Origin: Streptomyces sp. DI166
GTDB lineage: Bacteria > Actinomycetota > Actinomycetes > Streptomycetales > Streptomycetaceae
Assembly: GCF_900091315.1 (NCBI RefSeq)
Contig: NZ_FLSP01000002.1
Location: 160,023 to 224,022 of the forward strand
Length of the DNA: 64,000 nucleotides
Direction: 5' to 3'
Below the pieces are notes generated by a model. That model was not told the origin of the DNA. It did no database searches and worked only from the letters and a program-made list of their open reading frames with translations. This document shows positions 9,202-19,100 of the stretch, one piece after another. Made by a program: the position numbers and the translations under genes. Position 1 is the first letter of the stretch. Every line of letters begins with the position of its first letter.

Positions 9202-9271
9202 GGCGGGCTCCAGGGTCGGGGGTCGGGCCGCCCGCAGGCTAACCACGGGCCCGGGAACCGCGGCAACCGAA

Positions 9272-9302
9272 TTGACCTTCACCCTCGGTGAAGCCCCAGC
9301 AT
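9272..9302 (+). promoter_or_regulatory. MerR-type promoter with perfect 17-bp dyad
   Basis: TTGACC (9272-9277) and CAGCAT (9297-9302) form -35 and -10 elements with a long 19-bp spacer. Inside the spacer lies a perfect inverted repeat CTTCACC-CTC-GGTGAAG (9277-9293). A 19-bp spacer holding a dyad is the hallmark of promoters twisted open by MerR-family activators. The downstream gene at 9345 encodes a MerR-domain protein, so autoregulation is the simplest reading. Confidence 0.72.
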
Positions 9303-9344
9303 CAGGGCCAGGAACCGACAGGACCGACTCCACCGGGGGACCCC

Positions 9345-10394
9345 ATGGCGCGGGACATGCTCACCATCGGCGCCTTCGCGCGCGCCTGCCGCCTGTCGCC
9401 CAAGGCCCTGCGCCTGTACGACGAACTCGGCCTGCTGCGCCCCGCCCGGGTGGACCCGGAGACCGGCTACCGCTACTACGCGCCCGCCCAGCTCGAACAG
9501 GCCCGCCTGGTCGCCTGGCTGCGCCGCGTCGGCATGCCGCTGGCCCGCATCCGCGAGGTCGGCGCACTGCCGCCGGAAGCGGTGGCCCGGGAGATCCGGG
9601 CGTACTGGGCGGAGGTGGAGGCCGAGACGGCCGTACGACGGGACCTGGCCGCGTTCCTGGTCGACCGGCTCACCACGACGTCGAGAGAGGACACCATCAT
9701 GCTTCGACTGCGTCACTCGGCCCACTCGGACCGCGGCCTGGTCCGCCCCGCCAACCAGGACACGGCGTACGCGGGCAGCCGCCTGCTCGCGGTCGCCGAC
9801 GGCTACGGCCCCGACGGTGGCCCCGCGAGCAGCACGGCCGTGGCGGCGCTGCGCCGTCTGGAGGCCTCGGAGCTGCCCGCCGGGAACGTGCTGAACCTGC
9901 TGGAGGAGGCGGCGCGGGAGGCCGCGCAGGGGATCACCGAGGAGGCCGGGACGACTCTGACGGCCCTGCTGTGGACGGGCTCACGGCTGGCGCTGGTGCA
10001 CATCGGCGACTCGCGCGCGTATCTGCTGCGCGACGGGGCCCTGTTCCGCATCACCCACGACCACACCGTCGTACAGTCCCTGATCGACGAGGGACGGCTC
10101 ACCCCCGAGGAGGCGGTCAGCCACCCGCAGCGCTCCCTGCTGCTGAAGTCCCTGTCCCCGGACCGGGCCCCGGCGCCGGACCTGCGGCTCCAGGACGCCG
10201 CCGCCGGCGACCGCTACCTGCTCTGCTCCGACGGGCTGTCCACGGTGGTGCCCGACGCCCGTATCCGCGAGGAGCTGGGCACCGCCCCGGACCCGGACAC
10301 CGCCGTACGGGCCCTGATCGACGCGGCGAACGCGGCGGGCGGCCCCGACAACGTCAGCTGTGTGGTCGCGGACGTGGTCGAGGCGGCGGCCTGA
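9345..10394 (+). CDS. MerR-type HTH fused to PP2C-family protein phosphatase
   Basis: This 349-residue protein joins two domains rarely combined. Residues 1-105 form a MerR head (LTIGAFARACRLSPKALRLY, then GYRYYAPAQLEQARLVAWLR). Residues 125-349 form a PP2C phosphatase with the metal and phosphate motifs RPANQD, LLAVADGYG, HIGDSRAYLLRDG and GGPDNVS. It probably senses a signal that changes both DNA binding and Ser/Thr dephosphorylation. ATG at 9345 follows a GGGGGA site; an upstream frame extension to 9288 would run through the operator. The gene converges on the MEDS gene with only 3 bp between stops. Confidence 0.88.
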   Translation: MARDMLTIGAFARACRLSPKALRLYDELGLLRPARVDPETGYRYYAPAQLEQARLVAWLRRVGMPLARIREVGALPPEAVAREIRAYWAEVEAETAVRRDLAAFLVDRLTTTSREDTIMLRLRHSAHSDRGLVRPANQDTAYAGSRLLAVADGYGPDGGPASSTAVAALRRLEASELPAGNVLNLLEEAAREAAQGITEEAGTTLTALLWTGSRLALVHIGDSRAYLLRDGALFRITHDHTVVQSLIDEGRLTPEEAVSHPQRSLLLKSLSPDRAPAPDLRLQDAAAGDRYLLCSDGLSTVVPDARIREELGTAPDPDTAVRALIDAANAAGGPDNVSCVVADVVEAAA

Positions 10395-10397
10395 GCC

Positions 10398-11234
10398 TCA
10401 GCCGACCGCCTCCTCCGCCACGTCCAGCACCAGCTGCGGCGCGCTGTCCGCCCCGAGCTGGCGCAGGACCAGCGCGAGCAGCTCGCCGCAGCGCACGCTG
10501 ACCCGGCTGTCGGGCGGCAGGGAGGCGGCGAGGCTGATGAGCTGCCAGGCGCAGTGGGCCTCCATGAAGCACAGGCCGCGCAGATCGAGGGAGATCCAGG
10601 TGGGGCGGGAGGCGTCCTGGAGGGCGACCGCCTCGCGCAGGGTCTCCACGTAGTCGGTGCGGCAGTCGGCGGGTTCCGCGACCCGCAGGGGGTGGACCCG
10701 GGCCACGCCGTCCCGCAGGCCGCGGCCGAAGCGCTGGCGGTCGTACCAGCAGATCGCGGTGAACAGCGGGTCGGCGAAGAGCGGCGCCACCGACGCCTCG
10801 TAGTCCAGCAGCAGTTCCTCGGCGACGCCCGCCCGGGCCGCCCACCCCATGTCGGCGCTGATCCGCAGGCCCGCCCAGCCCTCCTGGTGGGCACGCTCGA
10901 CCTCGGCCCTGTACGCCTCGACGGTGCGCTCCTTGTCGAAGCTGCCGTCCGGAAGGTAGAGCTGCGGGCTGCGCCTGAGCGCCAGCTGTCCGCTCGCCAG
11001 GGCCTGCGAGGCGGCGGACCCGGACCGGTCGAGCAGGGCCACGACCTCGTCGTCCTGGAGATCGTCCGGGTCCATGACCAGCAGGACCTTCTCCCGGCGG
11101 GCGAGGCTGGTCCGGGTGTAGGCGGTGAACACCGCCCATGTGGTCTCGCCGTCGCCCGTCTCCAGACAGGCGTGATCGCCCAGTTGCAGCCGCTCGACGG
11201 CCACGGTCCGCTCGGACCGATCGGGAAGCTCCAT
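10398..11234 (-). CDS. MEDS-domain sensory protein with STAS-like C-terminus
   Basis: The 278-residue soluble protein begins with a MEDS (DcmR-type sensory) domain: LQLGDHACLE, then AVFTAYTRTSLARREKVLLV and the P-loop-like VMDPDD. The last 90 residues (SLDLRGLCFMEAHCAWQLI, VSVRCGELLALVLRQLGA) resemble an anti-sigma-antagonist-like (STAS) fold. In Streptomyces such proteins sit in sigma-factor or light and redox signalling circuits. It lies tail to tail with the MerR-PP2C gene; a phosphatase next to a STAS-like protein suggests a partner-switching module, but that is inference. Confidence 0.75.
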   Translation of the reverse strand: MELPDRSERTVAVERLQLGDHACLETGDGETTWAVFTAYTRTSLARREKVLLVMDPDDLQDDEVVALLDRSGSAASQALASGQLALRRSPQLYLPDGSFDKERTVEAYRAEVERAHQEGWAGLRISADMGWAARAGVAEELLLDYEASVAPLFADPLFTAICWYDRQRFGRGLRDGVARVHPLRVAEPADCRTDYVETLREAVALQDASRPTWISLDLRGLCFMEAHCAWQLISLAASLPPDSRVSVRCGELLALVLRQLGADSAPQLVLDVAEEAVG

Positions 11235-11390
11235 GGCGCGACATTAGGCACAGATGCCGCAACCCCACCTGGATGATCGTGGATGTCCGCGTGGAGTGCG
11301 GGTTCTGAGAGAAAGGGGGTGGTGAGTGACCGTCTCGGCTCGCACGGCTGCGCTGATTGATCGAGCGGGCTGTCGCGGCGGTGATTGATC

Positions 11391-11444
11391 GGTCCCTGCG
11401 GGGACAGACCGCCCTACGGTCCCTGCGGGGACAGACAGCCCTAC
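11391..11444. repeat. Two tandem 27-bp repeats with inner hairpins
   Basis: Copies at 11391-11417 and 11418-11444 differ at one base. Each contains GTCCC-TGCG-GGGAC, which can fold into a hairpin. The second copy runs into the stop codon of the leftward gene ending at 11441, so the array sits where that nine-gene operon should terminate. Just upstream TGATTGATCG also occurs twice. Confidence 0.75.
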
Positions 11445-12031
11445 GGTTCCACCGCCACCCGCTGCAACAGCCCCCACGTGAACTCCGCCGCGCACGCGTG
11501 CCGCTTGCCCTCGGTGTCCGGGGCGGTGAAGGCCAGGCCCCAGCGGGTGGGCGCCGAGCCCTCCAGGGGGCGGGCCGGGGCGAAGGCGCGGGCCGCCTCG
11601 TCGACCGTGCAGGACCACGGGGTCAGGTCGGCCAGGGTGCGCAGGGAAGGGGCGGCGGCGCCGGGGGCGCGGATCAGCCACTCGTTCCAGACGGCGCCGG
11701 TCGGGGCGAGCAGCACCTCGAAGCGCAGGGTGGGCCACAGCGGCACCGGCCACAGCAGCGCCTCGCACTCCAGGTCGCCCACCTTCCGGGTCAGCACCGA
11801 CTCGGGGGCGCCGAGGACCGAACGGTACCGGGAGGCGGCGGCGCGGGCGCGCGGGGAGCGGACCATCGCCTGCCACTTCTTGTTGGCCTCGCGCATCTCG
11901 GCGATCGAGACGCCGAGTTCATGACGGGCCGTCTCGACCAGGTCCGGGTTGTGGTCGGCCATCCGGCGCAGCAGGACGAGCTGGAACTGGAGCGGGCCGA
12001 AGGGGGCCGGTGCGGCGGGCATGGGTCCCAT
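11441..12031 (-). CDS. Hypothetical protein, last gene of the glycan operon
   Basis: The 196-residue protein is not recognised. It has no signal peptide or membrane helix; the N-terminal third is helical and charged (DLVETARHELGVSIAEMREANKKW) and the rest is a beta-rich globular region. Starts at 12031 or 12022 both overlap the 3' end of the FkbM gene by about 100 bp, an unusually long overlap; ATG at 11962 would shorten it to 44 bp. It is the ninth and last gene of the operon running from 22148. Function unknown. Confidence 0.65.
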   Translation of the reverse strand: MGPMPAAPAPFGPLQFQLVLLRRMADHNPDLVETARHELGVSIAEMREANKKWQAMVRSPRARAAASRYRSVLGAPESVLTRKVGDLECEALLWPVPLWPTLRFEVLLAPTGAVWNEWLIRAPGAAAPSLRTLADLTPWSCTVDEAARAFAPARPLEGSAPTRWGLAFTAPDTEGKRHACAAEFTWGLLQRVAVEP

Positions 12032-12815
12032 CGTCGCGCACCGCGCCACCGGGGCGGCGCCCGTCCGGCAGGAACAGCACCGAATTGACGTACCGGGGAC
12101 CGCCGCCCGGCAGGACCCGGCGCAGCAGGCCCCGGCTGACGACGTGCTGGGCCCCGCGCTGGTGGTCCCGGAGCGGGAAGCGGTCCAACGGCACCCAGTG
12201 CGTGCCCGGCAGCACCCAGCCGGCGTAGCCCAGCAGGGAGAGGTAGGTGACGACCGGCGCGATCGGCTGGATGCGGGTCTCCAGCTCGACGAAGAGGGCG
12301 GGCCGGTCGCGGGCGATGACGCCGGTCGCGCCGCGCAGCACGGCCAGTTCGCTGCCGTCCACGTCGATCTTGATGAAACCGACGTCACGCAGGCCGAGTT
12401 CGTCGAGCGTCACACAGCCCACGTTCAGGGCGCGCCCGTGGATGTCCCGCCGCACCAGCGAGGACACGCCCCGGTCGCCGCCGTCGTCGGAGGGCAGCCA
12501 GAGCCGGGCCAGTCCGGGGCGGTCGGAGGCGGCGGCCTGTACGACCCGTACGTTGGGCGGGGCACCGGAGGCCAGCAGCCGGGCCAGCCGCGGCACCGGT
12601 TCCACGGTCACCACCCGGCGGGCCCGCCGGGACAGCCGGTGCGTCCAGGGCCCGTACCAGCCGCCGACGTCCACCGCCGTACCGCACGACGGCGGGCACA
12701 GCTCGCCGAGGCGGGCCAGCTCCGGTTCGAACCGCGGGTACACCGCGCGGGCGGTCGCGGCGACCAGCCGGAGCGGCAGATGCGGCGCCACCCGGGCCGC
12801 GAGTGTCCTGGTCAT
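11919..12815 (-). CDS. FkbM-family SAM-dependent methyltransferase
   Basis: The protein has 298 residues. The SAM-binding region reads TAVDVGGWYGPWT (about residue 47) and VVTVEPVPRLARLL, followed by the FkbM signature LGLRDVGFIKIDVDGSE. FkbM enzymes O-methylate natural products and sugars. Homology seems to end near VNSVLFLPD; the last 50 residues are Arg/Pro-rich and lie over the start of the next gene, so they may be a read-through extension. ATG at 12815 overlaps the stop of the Trm112-like gene (ATGA). A role in methylating the glycan made by this operon is inferred. Confidence 0.85.
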   Translation of the reverse strand: MTRTLAARVAPHLPLRLVAATARAVYPRFEPELARLGELCPPSCGTAVDVGGWYGPWTHRLSRRARRVVTVEPVPRLARLLASGAPPNVRVVQAAASDRPGLARLWLPSDDGGDRGVSSLVRRDIHGRALNVGCVTLDELGLRDVGFIKIDVDGSELAVLRGATGVIARDRPALFVELETRIQPIAPVVTYLSLLGYAGWVLPGTHWVPLDRFPLRDHQRGAQHVVSRGLLRRVLPGGGPRYVNSVLFLPDGRRPGGAVRDDGTHARRTGPLRPAPVPARPAAPDGRPQPGPGRDGPS

Positions 12816-13039
12816 GGCACCATCCGTTTGAGGAGCGCCTCGTGCTCGTCCTCGTCGACCTGCTCACCGGAGGACGGCAGCAGTTGCGGGATGCCGTCGA
12901 CGATCGGATAGCGGCGGCGCAGGCGCGGGTTGTACAGCGCCTCGTCCGGGTCGGCCGGGGCGTCCGGCGGGAGCAGGTGCAGCCGGCCCTTGTCGAGCGG
13001 GCAGGCCAGGATGCGCAGCAGCGGGTCGTCGGGGTTCAC
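12812..13039 (-). CDS. Trm112-like (UPF0434-type) small protein
   Basis: The 75-residue protein carries the Trm112 pattern LLRILACPLDKGRL near the start and RRRYPIVDGIPQLLP near the end. Typical family members bind zinc with two CxxC pairs; here only one cysteine remains, as in several Streptomyces relatives. Trm112 proteins activate partner SAM methyltransferases, and this operon encodes three, one directly downstream with a 4-bp overlap. GTG at 13039 overlaps the stop of the upstream transporter and has an AAGGAG site. Partner choice is inference. Confidence 0.85.
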   Translation of the reverse strand: MNPDDPLLRILACPLDKGRLHLLPPDAPADPDEALYNPRLRRRYPIVDGIPQLLPSSGEQVDEDEHEALLKRMVP

Positions 13040-13962
13040 GGTGGGGTCAACTCCTTGGCACCGAGAGGTCGTGGGGTGCGCGCCGGCTGGTCGTGCCGGG
13101 GCATGGACAGCAGGACGGCGATGGCGAGCGCGATGCCCGCGACGCGCAGCGCGAGCCGCAGCGGGTCCTCCGGAAGCGCCTCGCCGAACGAGAGCGTGCC
13201 GAGCACCGCCGTGTACAGACAGGTCACGGTCGTGCACACCGGCACGATCAGCGAGGCCCGGCAGCGCTGCAGCGCCGCCTGCGACATCACCAGGCCGAAC
13301 GCGCCGGTGAACAGCAGCAGATACGGGTACGGCGAGCGCAGCAGCCCGAGCAGGGCGCCGCCCCAGCCGTCGGCGGAGAGCCGGCTGGAGACGCCCTTGA
13401 TGGCCAGCGAGCTGACGCCGTACAGCAGGCCCACGGCCACCCCGTACTCCACGCCCGTGGTGGGCAGCCGGTGCCGGTGCCGGGCGCGCCGCTCGGCGGA
13501 GGTGTACAGCCACACCCCGGCCGCCAGCGACGGCACGCACACCAGCAGGATCAGCGGGTACGGGGCCTCCGCGCCCACCGTCTCACCGGGCCCCTCGCGC
13601 AGGGACAGCACCACCATCAGCAGCGCGGCGAGGATCGCGACCAGGGCGTACCGCTCCCGGCCGCTGGTCTCCTCGCCCAGCAATCGGGCCGACAGCAGCA
13701 CCAGCAGGACCAGTCCGGAGACGAACAGGCCCTGGGCGGCGGCGATCGGCAGGGTGCGGTAGACGGCGAGCTGGGCGCCGAACCCGGCCGCCAGCGCCAG
13801 CGAGCCGCCGATCCACAGCGGGCTGCCCAGCACCAGCCGCAGCAGCCGGGCGGGCCGTCGGACCGACACCTCCGGCAGGGCGGCCAGCGCCCTCTTCTCC
13901 AGGACGAATCCGGTGCTGTACAGCACGTTCGCCAACAGGGCCGCGGCCACTCCCCACCACAT
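13036..13962 (-). CDS. DMT/EamA-type membrane transporter
   Basis: The 308-residue protein has about ten hydrophobic helices in two repeats, the layout of drug/metabolite transporters (examples: GVAAALLANVLYSTGFVLEK at the N-terminus and VLGTLSFGEALPEDP before the last helix). It begins 17 bp after the upstream methyltransferase and its stop overlaps the Trm112-like start. In this setting it may move a lipid-linked or small glycan precursor across the membrane; substrate unknown. Confidence 0.82.
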   Translation of the reverse strand: MWWGVAAALLANVLYSTGFVLEKRALAALPEVSVRRPARLLRLVLGSPLWIGGSLALAAGFGAQLAVYRTLPIAAAQGLFVSGLVLLVLLSARLLGEETSGRERYALVAILAALLMVVLSLREGPGETVGAEAPYPLILLVCVPSLAAGVWLYTSAERRARHRHRLPTTGVEYGVAVGLLYGVSSLAIKGVSSRLSADGWGGALLGLLRSPYPYLLLFTGAFGLVMSQAALQRCRASLIVPVCTTVTCLYTAVLGTLSFGEALPEDPLRLALRVAGIALAIAVLLSMPRHDQPARTPRPLGAKELTPP

Positions 13963-13978
13963 GGTCTGCGTCCTCTTC

Positions 13979-14740
13979 CTAGGTCTTGCGCGCGGGCGGC
14001 TTCTGGGCGTGCAGCAGGAGGATCGAGGCGAGCGAGGGTCTGGAGCAGGCCAGCCGGTCCAGCGGACGCAGCGGACGCGGTACGCCGTGGAAGGGGGCGC
14101 CCGCGAGGCGTACGACCTCGAAACCGGAGGCGGCGACGAACTCCTTCAGGGCGCGGGCGGTGTACAGGCGCAGGTGTCCCACGACCTCCTTGCCGGGGCG
14201 GCCGTGGATCGCGCGCAGGCTCACCTCGGAGAACACGGGCTGGACCCCGGCCAGCAGCAGGGCCCGGTTGTACCAGGCGGCCAGGTTCGGGGTGGACAGC
14301 ATCAGATGGCCGCCGGGGCGCAGCACGCGGCGGATCTCGTCGAGCGCGGCGTCCGGGTCGACGAGGTGCTCGACCACCTCGCTGAACAGGACCGCGTCGG
14401 CCGACTCGTCCTTGAACGGCAGCCCCCCGCCGGTGAGTTCACCGCGGACGGGGGTGAGGGCGAGCGTGGCGCGGGCCCGGCGCAGGGCGTCCTGGGACCA
14501 GTCCACGCCGATGATGCGATGGCCCTTGAGGAGGGGGGCGGCGACCGCTGCCGCGCTGCCGTCGCCGCAGCCGATGTCCAGGATGGTGCGGGGTGTCTTC
14601 TCGGCGCCGGTGCCTATGGCTGCCGCGAGCATGCGGGCCTGGCGGAGGCTGCGCGGGGTGCCGGAGGCGACCGGGACGGCCGGGTCCTCGTAGAAGTCCC
14701 GCAGTTCCCTGGGCTTTTCCGGCGGGGCGCTGGTGGTCAC
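13979..14740 (-). CDS. Class I SAM-dependent methyltransferase
   Basis: The protein has 253 residues with motif I ILDIGCGDGSAAA (near residue 53), motif II IIGVDWS and the post-motif FSEVVEHLVDPDAAL, followed by LRPGGHLMLSTPN, typical of UbiE/COQ5-like enzymes acting on small molecules or sugars. The GTG start overlaps the TGA of the condensation-like gene (GTGA). It is the second of three methyltransferases in the operon; acceptor unknown. Confidence 0.88.
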   Translation of the reverse strand: MTTSAPPEKPRELRDFYEDPAVPVASGTPRSLRQARMLAAAIGTGAEKTPRTILDIGCGDGSAAAVAAPLLKGHRIIGVDWSQDALRRARATLALTPVRGELTGGGLPFKDESADAVLFSEVVEHLVDPDAALDEIRRVLRPGGHLMLSTPNLAAWYNRALLLAGVQPVFSEVSLRAIHGRPGKEVVGHLRLYTARALKEFVAASGFEVVRLAGAPFHGVPRPLRPLDRLACSRPSLASILLLHAQKPPARKT

Positions 14741-16155
14741 TCCGGGGCCTCCGTGGTGTGCAGGTAGTGCTCGAACAGGTCCCGCAGATGGGCGCCGTCG
14801 CCGTGGCTGAGCAGCGTGCGCGACCAGCGCAGGGCCAGGTGCAGACGGCCCGTCGTGGAGGCCGTGGTCACCGTCAGCCCGCGGGGCATCCTGGCCGGGG
14901 CCGAGAACCACACCGCGTGCGCGCGGCCGGCCTCCTCGCCGAAGTCCAGGGGGTACGGGATACGGCCGATGTTGCTGAGGAGTGTGGTCGAGGTCCAGGG
15001 CGCCGCCGCCCTGCGCAGGCCGCGGGTGAGCGCGGCGCGCCAGGCCACGGGGGTGACCGGGGCGGTGAGAAGGGCGGCGCCCCTGCCCAGTTGGGGGCGG
15101 GGGAGGGACTTCAGGGCGCGGGTTCTCTCGGCCGTGCGGCGGAGGAGCGCGGGGAGGTCGTCGGTGCGCAACTCCTCTGGGGTGAAGGGGACTTCGACGA
15201 GTCTTGTGCCGTTGCCGATGGGCATGCCGCGGTCCCTGGGGCGGTCGTCGACCGGCATCGTGATGCGCAGGGGGCGGGGTGGTTCGCCGTGCTCGCGGTT
15301 CCAGTGCGTGAGGGTGAGCGCGGTGGCGATCATGAGCTGGTCGTTGACCGTGTACGGGGAGCCCTTGGGGCGGTGGGGGAGGGGGAGTTCGGTGACGAGC
15401 ATGCCGTTGCCGGGGCTCGGTTCGGGGGTGCCCTGGGCCACGCGGGCGGGGCGGGACCAGTTGGAGGGGGTGTCGGGGGCGGGGGGTGGTGCGTCGGGCT
15501 GTCGGACGGGGGGTGCGGTGGGGGAGTTGTCGCGGCCGCCGTACAACTCGGCGGCGGTGGCGAGGACTCGGAGGCACGCCGGGCCGTCCAGTGCCGTGTG
15601 GTTGATGGTGAGGAACAGGACGGTGTTGTGGTGGGCGGGTGGGTCCGCCTGCCCGCGCTCGCGGGGTGCCGCTTCCTTGGTCGCGGGGGCCGCCCCAGCG
15701 GCACGACTGCCCGCAGCTGGGTGGGCGGTGGCTTCGCTGCCTTCCGCCGGGCCCGCGTCCATCACCACCTCCAGGCGGACCGGGGGTGAGGCCGACAGGG
15801 GAGGTGCCGTCGTCAGGGCGCGGGTGCGGGCGTCTCGTAGGGCGTCCGGGCCCGGGGGCGGGAAGGTGACCACCTCTACGTCCGGGGACTCGGTCAGTTC
15901 CCATTCGTAGCGGCGGCGGTACCAGGCCCCCGGGGCCTCGCGCATCAGGATGCGGGGGTGGTGGCGCAGGGCCTCGATGAACGCCTCGCGGAGGCGGGGC
16001 GGGTCCACCGGGCCCGGGAGGTGGACCTCGATGTGGACCGTTTCCGGTTCCTCCTCCTGGAGGCAGTGGCGGGCTATCTCGTCCACCACCGGGAAGGGGA
16101 CGCGGGGCGGCCCGGGGTTAGTCCTTGGCCGGTGCAGGGTCGTCATCGCCGTCAC
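14737..16155 (-). CDS. Condensation-domain-like acyltransferase
   Basis: The 472-residue protein belongs to the CoA-dependent acyltransferase / NRPS condensation fold. The active-site region reads FLTINHTALDGPACL, matching the second His and the DG of HHxxxDG with the first His replaced by Asn. The N-terminal strand and helix VHIEVHLPGPVDPPRLREAF and the late TSTTLLSNIGRIPYPL are also typical. A low-complexity Ala/Pro/Gly insertion (about 135-180) is likely disordered. It could acylate the operon's glycan or lipid. Starts at 16155 and 16146 are both in frame and overlap the arabinosyltransferase end by about 30-40 bp. Confidence 0.8.
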   Translation of the reverse strand: MTAMTTLHRPRTNPGPPRVPFPVVDEIARHCLQEEEPETVHIEVHLPGPVDPPRLREAFIEALRHHPRILMREAPGAWYRRRYEWELTESPDVEVVTFPPPGPDALRDARTRALTTAPPLSASPPVRLEVVMDAGPAEGSEATAHPAAGSRAAGAAPATKEAAPRERGQADPPAHHNTVLFLTINHTALDGPACLRVLATAAELYGGRDNSPTAPPVRQPDAPPPAPDTPSNWSRPARVAQGTPEPSPGNGMLVTELPLPHRPKGSPYTVNDQLMIATALTLTHWNREHGEPPRPLRITMPVDDRPRDRGMPIGNGTRLVEVPFTPEELRTDDLPALLRRTAERTRALKSLPRPQLGRGAALLTAPVTPVAWRAALTRGLRRAAAPWTSTTLLSNIGRIPYPLDFGEEAGRAHAVWFSAPARMPRGLTVTTASTTGRLHLALRWSRTLLSHGDGAHLRDLFEHYLHTTEAPE

Positions 16156-19100
16156 CCCCGTCCGCTGCCGCCGCCGGTTCCCCCACGCTCACCAGTGCCG
16201 CGAACAGGCCGATCAGCGCCAGCAGTTGGGCCGTGTGCCCGAACGCGCCCGTCGCCTCCCGTACCGGCTCTCCGGCGCCGAACGCCGCCACGATCCCGGC
16301 CGCCGCCAGCGCCAACAACGCCACCGGTACCAGGAGTTCGTGCCGGCGCCGGGCCAGCAGCGCGAACGCCGGGACCAACAGCGCGAACCAGCCCGCGACC
16401 ACCGCGGCGACCAGCGTCAGCGCCACCGTGCCCAGCCACAGCCCCGGCGCCGGCGGCACCGGCTGCGGCTCGTCCGGGTTGGGTTCGCGGCGCCGCCACA
16501 GGGCCAGGCCCGCCACGGCCGCGAGGGCCACCCCGCTGCCGATCAGCCCGGCGTCGTACGTCACCGCGGGCTCGTAGGAGAGCTTGATCGTGCCGCCCTC
16601 CCCGGCCGGGATCCGCCAGCCCTGCTGCCAGCCGTCGAGACGTACCGGCGTCAGCTTCTCGCCGTTGAGTTCGGCGCGCCAGCCGTCGTTGAAGTTCTCG
16701 TAGGTCGTCAGGTACGAGGCAGCGCCCGAGCCCACGGTCAGCTCGCGGCGGTCGCCCAGCCAGTCCCGTACGCCCAGCTCACGGCCGGAGGACGGGGACC
16801 CGGCGAGCGAACCGCGGGTCAGCTTCACCGCCGTCACCACCAGCGGGCCCGCGTCACCGGCCTCCACGCTGTGCTTGCCGGAGGAGAGTTCGAGGCCGCT
16901 CTCCGGGCACAGGGTCAGGTCCACCGGGCGGCGTTCCATCAGGTCCCGGACGGTCCCCTGGACGCTGGTCTCGTACAGCTCGCCGTCCACCGCCAGCGCC
17001 GGGCCCTTGCCGCAGGGCAGGGAGAAGGACCGGTCGTCCTCCGGCTTCGGGGTGCGGTAGCTGTCCAGCGCCGGGATGTAGGCCTCCGTCAGGCCCACCG
17101 GGAGCTGCATGTCCTCGTCGGCGAAGGGGTTGTACAGGGTCAGCGGCGCCGTCTCGGTGATGGTGATGTCGAGGCGGTCCGTGGTGATCGGCGGGAAGCG
17201 GACGTTGCCGTTCTCGTCGACGCCCGCGACGGCCGCGCCGTCCGGGGAGCTGATGTGCACCTCGGAGGGGCGGCTGGACAGACCGCCGGCCGACGGGAGC
17301 ACGATCTCGTCCATCGGCTGCTTGCCCTCCCAGCCGAGGTGGATGGTGGGCTTGTCGCCCGCGATCCACGCCGTGGTCAGGTCGCCGTCGGTGAGGTTGC
17401 GGGCCGAGAGCCCCGCGCCGAGGCGGGCGGTGGAGTCCGCGGTGGCCACGATCCGGCTCTCCTGCTCCGGCGCCACCTCGTACAGCATCCGGTCCAGCGC
17501 CTCACCCGGCACCGCCACCGCGCTCGCCTCGATCTCGTACGTGCCCGCCGTCGCCGTGGTGAAGCGGCGGTGCAGCCCCGCCTCGGTGCCCGTCGAGGAC
17601 AGGCCCGTCGGGTCGGCCGGGCGGGACAGGGAGATCAGCTCGGTGTCGGCGGAGGACTTTTCGGCGTCCGTGGGCAGCCGCAGCAGCCGGGTGACCTGCA
17701 CGTCCGGCAGGGCGATCTCGGCGAATCCCGCCCCGGTCAGCCCGGCGCGCCGCTCCACCGACTCCACGATCGTCAGCTTCATCCAGCCGGTCTCACCGGT
17801 CGGTGCCTTGATACTTTGCGTACGGCCGTTGGGCTCCAGCCAACTGGTCCTGCTGCCCCGCTCGGTCTCCACCCGCACCCGCGTCGGCGCTGACCGCACG
17901 CCCTCCTGGGGCAGCGGGGTCACCTTGAAGGAGCCGGGCATGTCGTACTTCCCGGTGAACTCGATCCGCAGCCACTCGCCGTTGGAAGAGCCCAGCGAGC
18001 CCTCCGTCCAGGCGGTGTCCAGGTTGCCGTCGAAGGCGTTCACCGGGTCGTACTGCGGCAGGTGGAACAGCCAGTTGCCGTAGGAGGACGCCGACACCGA
18101 GCGGGCGCCGCGCAGTTCGGCGACCGTCTGATGGTCCTGGCCGGTGGTCGGCAGGATCTGGTGCGGCTTCTCGCCCGCGTCCTGCGTGGCGTCCGCCGCG
18201 TTGCGCTCGTCGCGCGTGTACGTGTACGAGGTGTTGGCGTTGACCAGGCCGAACCGGGTGTCCGCGCGCCGCAGTCCGTCGCCGACCACCTGGACCGGCG
18301 GGGAGCCGAGCCCCGGGTGGTTGTCGCCGGTCAGCACGCTCGCCCGGCCGCGCAGCTCACCGGCGACCGGCAGCAGCGCCTCGGGTCCGCCGGAGACCAC
18401 GGCGGTGTCGGCGACCGCGCTCACCCCGGCCTGCCCCGGCCGCGGCACGTCCTGCGGCGGCTGGTAGATCTCCACCGCGCGCTGCCTCGGGTACAGGCCC
18501 TCCACCTGGAGCGGGGTGCCGGGGGCGATCGTGCCGCCGGTCATGACCGGGCCGTAGCCCTTCACCCGCTCGTAGCCGGACTGTTCGAGCGTCCGCTTGA
18601 CCATGGTCGTCGGCACCTGGCCGATCTGGTCGGGGTCGAGGTCGTTGCGGACGACGATGTAGTAGATGCCCGCCCGGCTCAAGTAGTCGGCCAGGCCCGG
18701 GACTTCGGCGCCGCTGGTGAGCGCCTGCTGGACGGCGTCCATGGCGCGCCGGTTGCCGGCGGTGCCGAAGGGCACGTAGTCGCGCTGCGCCCAGCGGGAG
18801 TCGGCGGTCACGTCCAGCGGCTGGTCGATGGTGGAGCCCCAGGTGTAGATGCCGTGCGCGGTCGCCGGGACGACCAGGACCCGGGCGTCCGGGGAGTACT
18901 CCTCCATCCAGTCGGCGGTGGCCTTCCAGTAGGCGGGGATCTCCTTGAACGAACCCGGGTTCAGGATCGAGCCGTTGAGGTACGGCCACATCAGACCGGG
19001 CAGTACCAGCACGGCCGTGATCAGCGGCAGGAATCGGCGGCCCGGCATGTGGCGGGCGCCGCGCGAGCGGGCGGCCACCGCGACCAGGTGGGCCAGGCCC

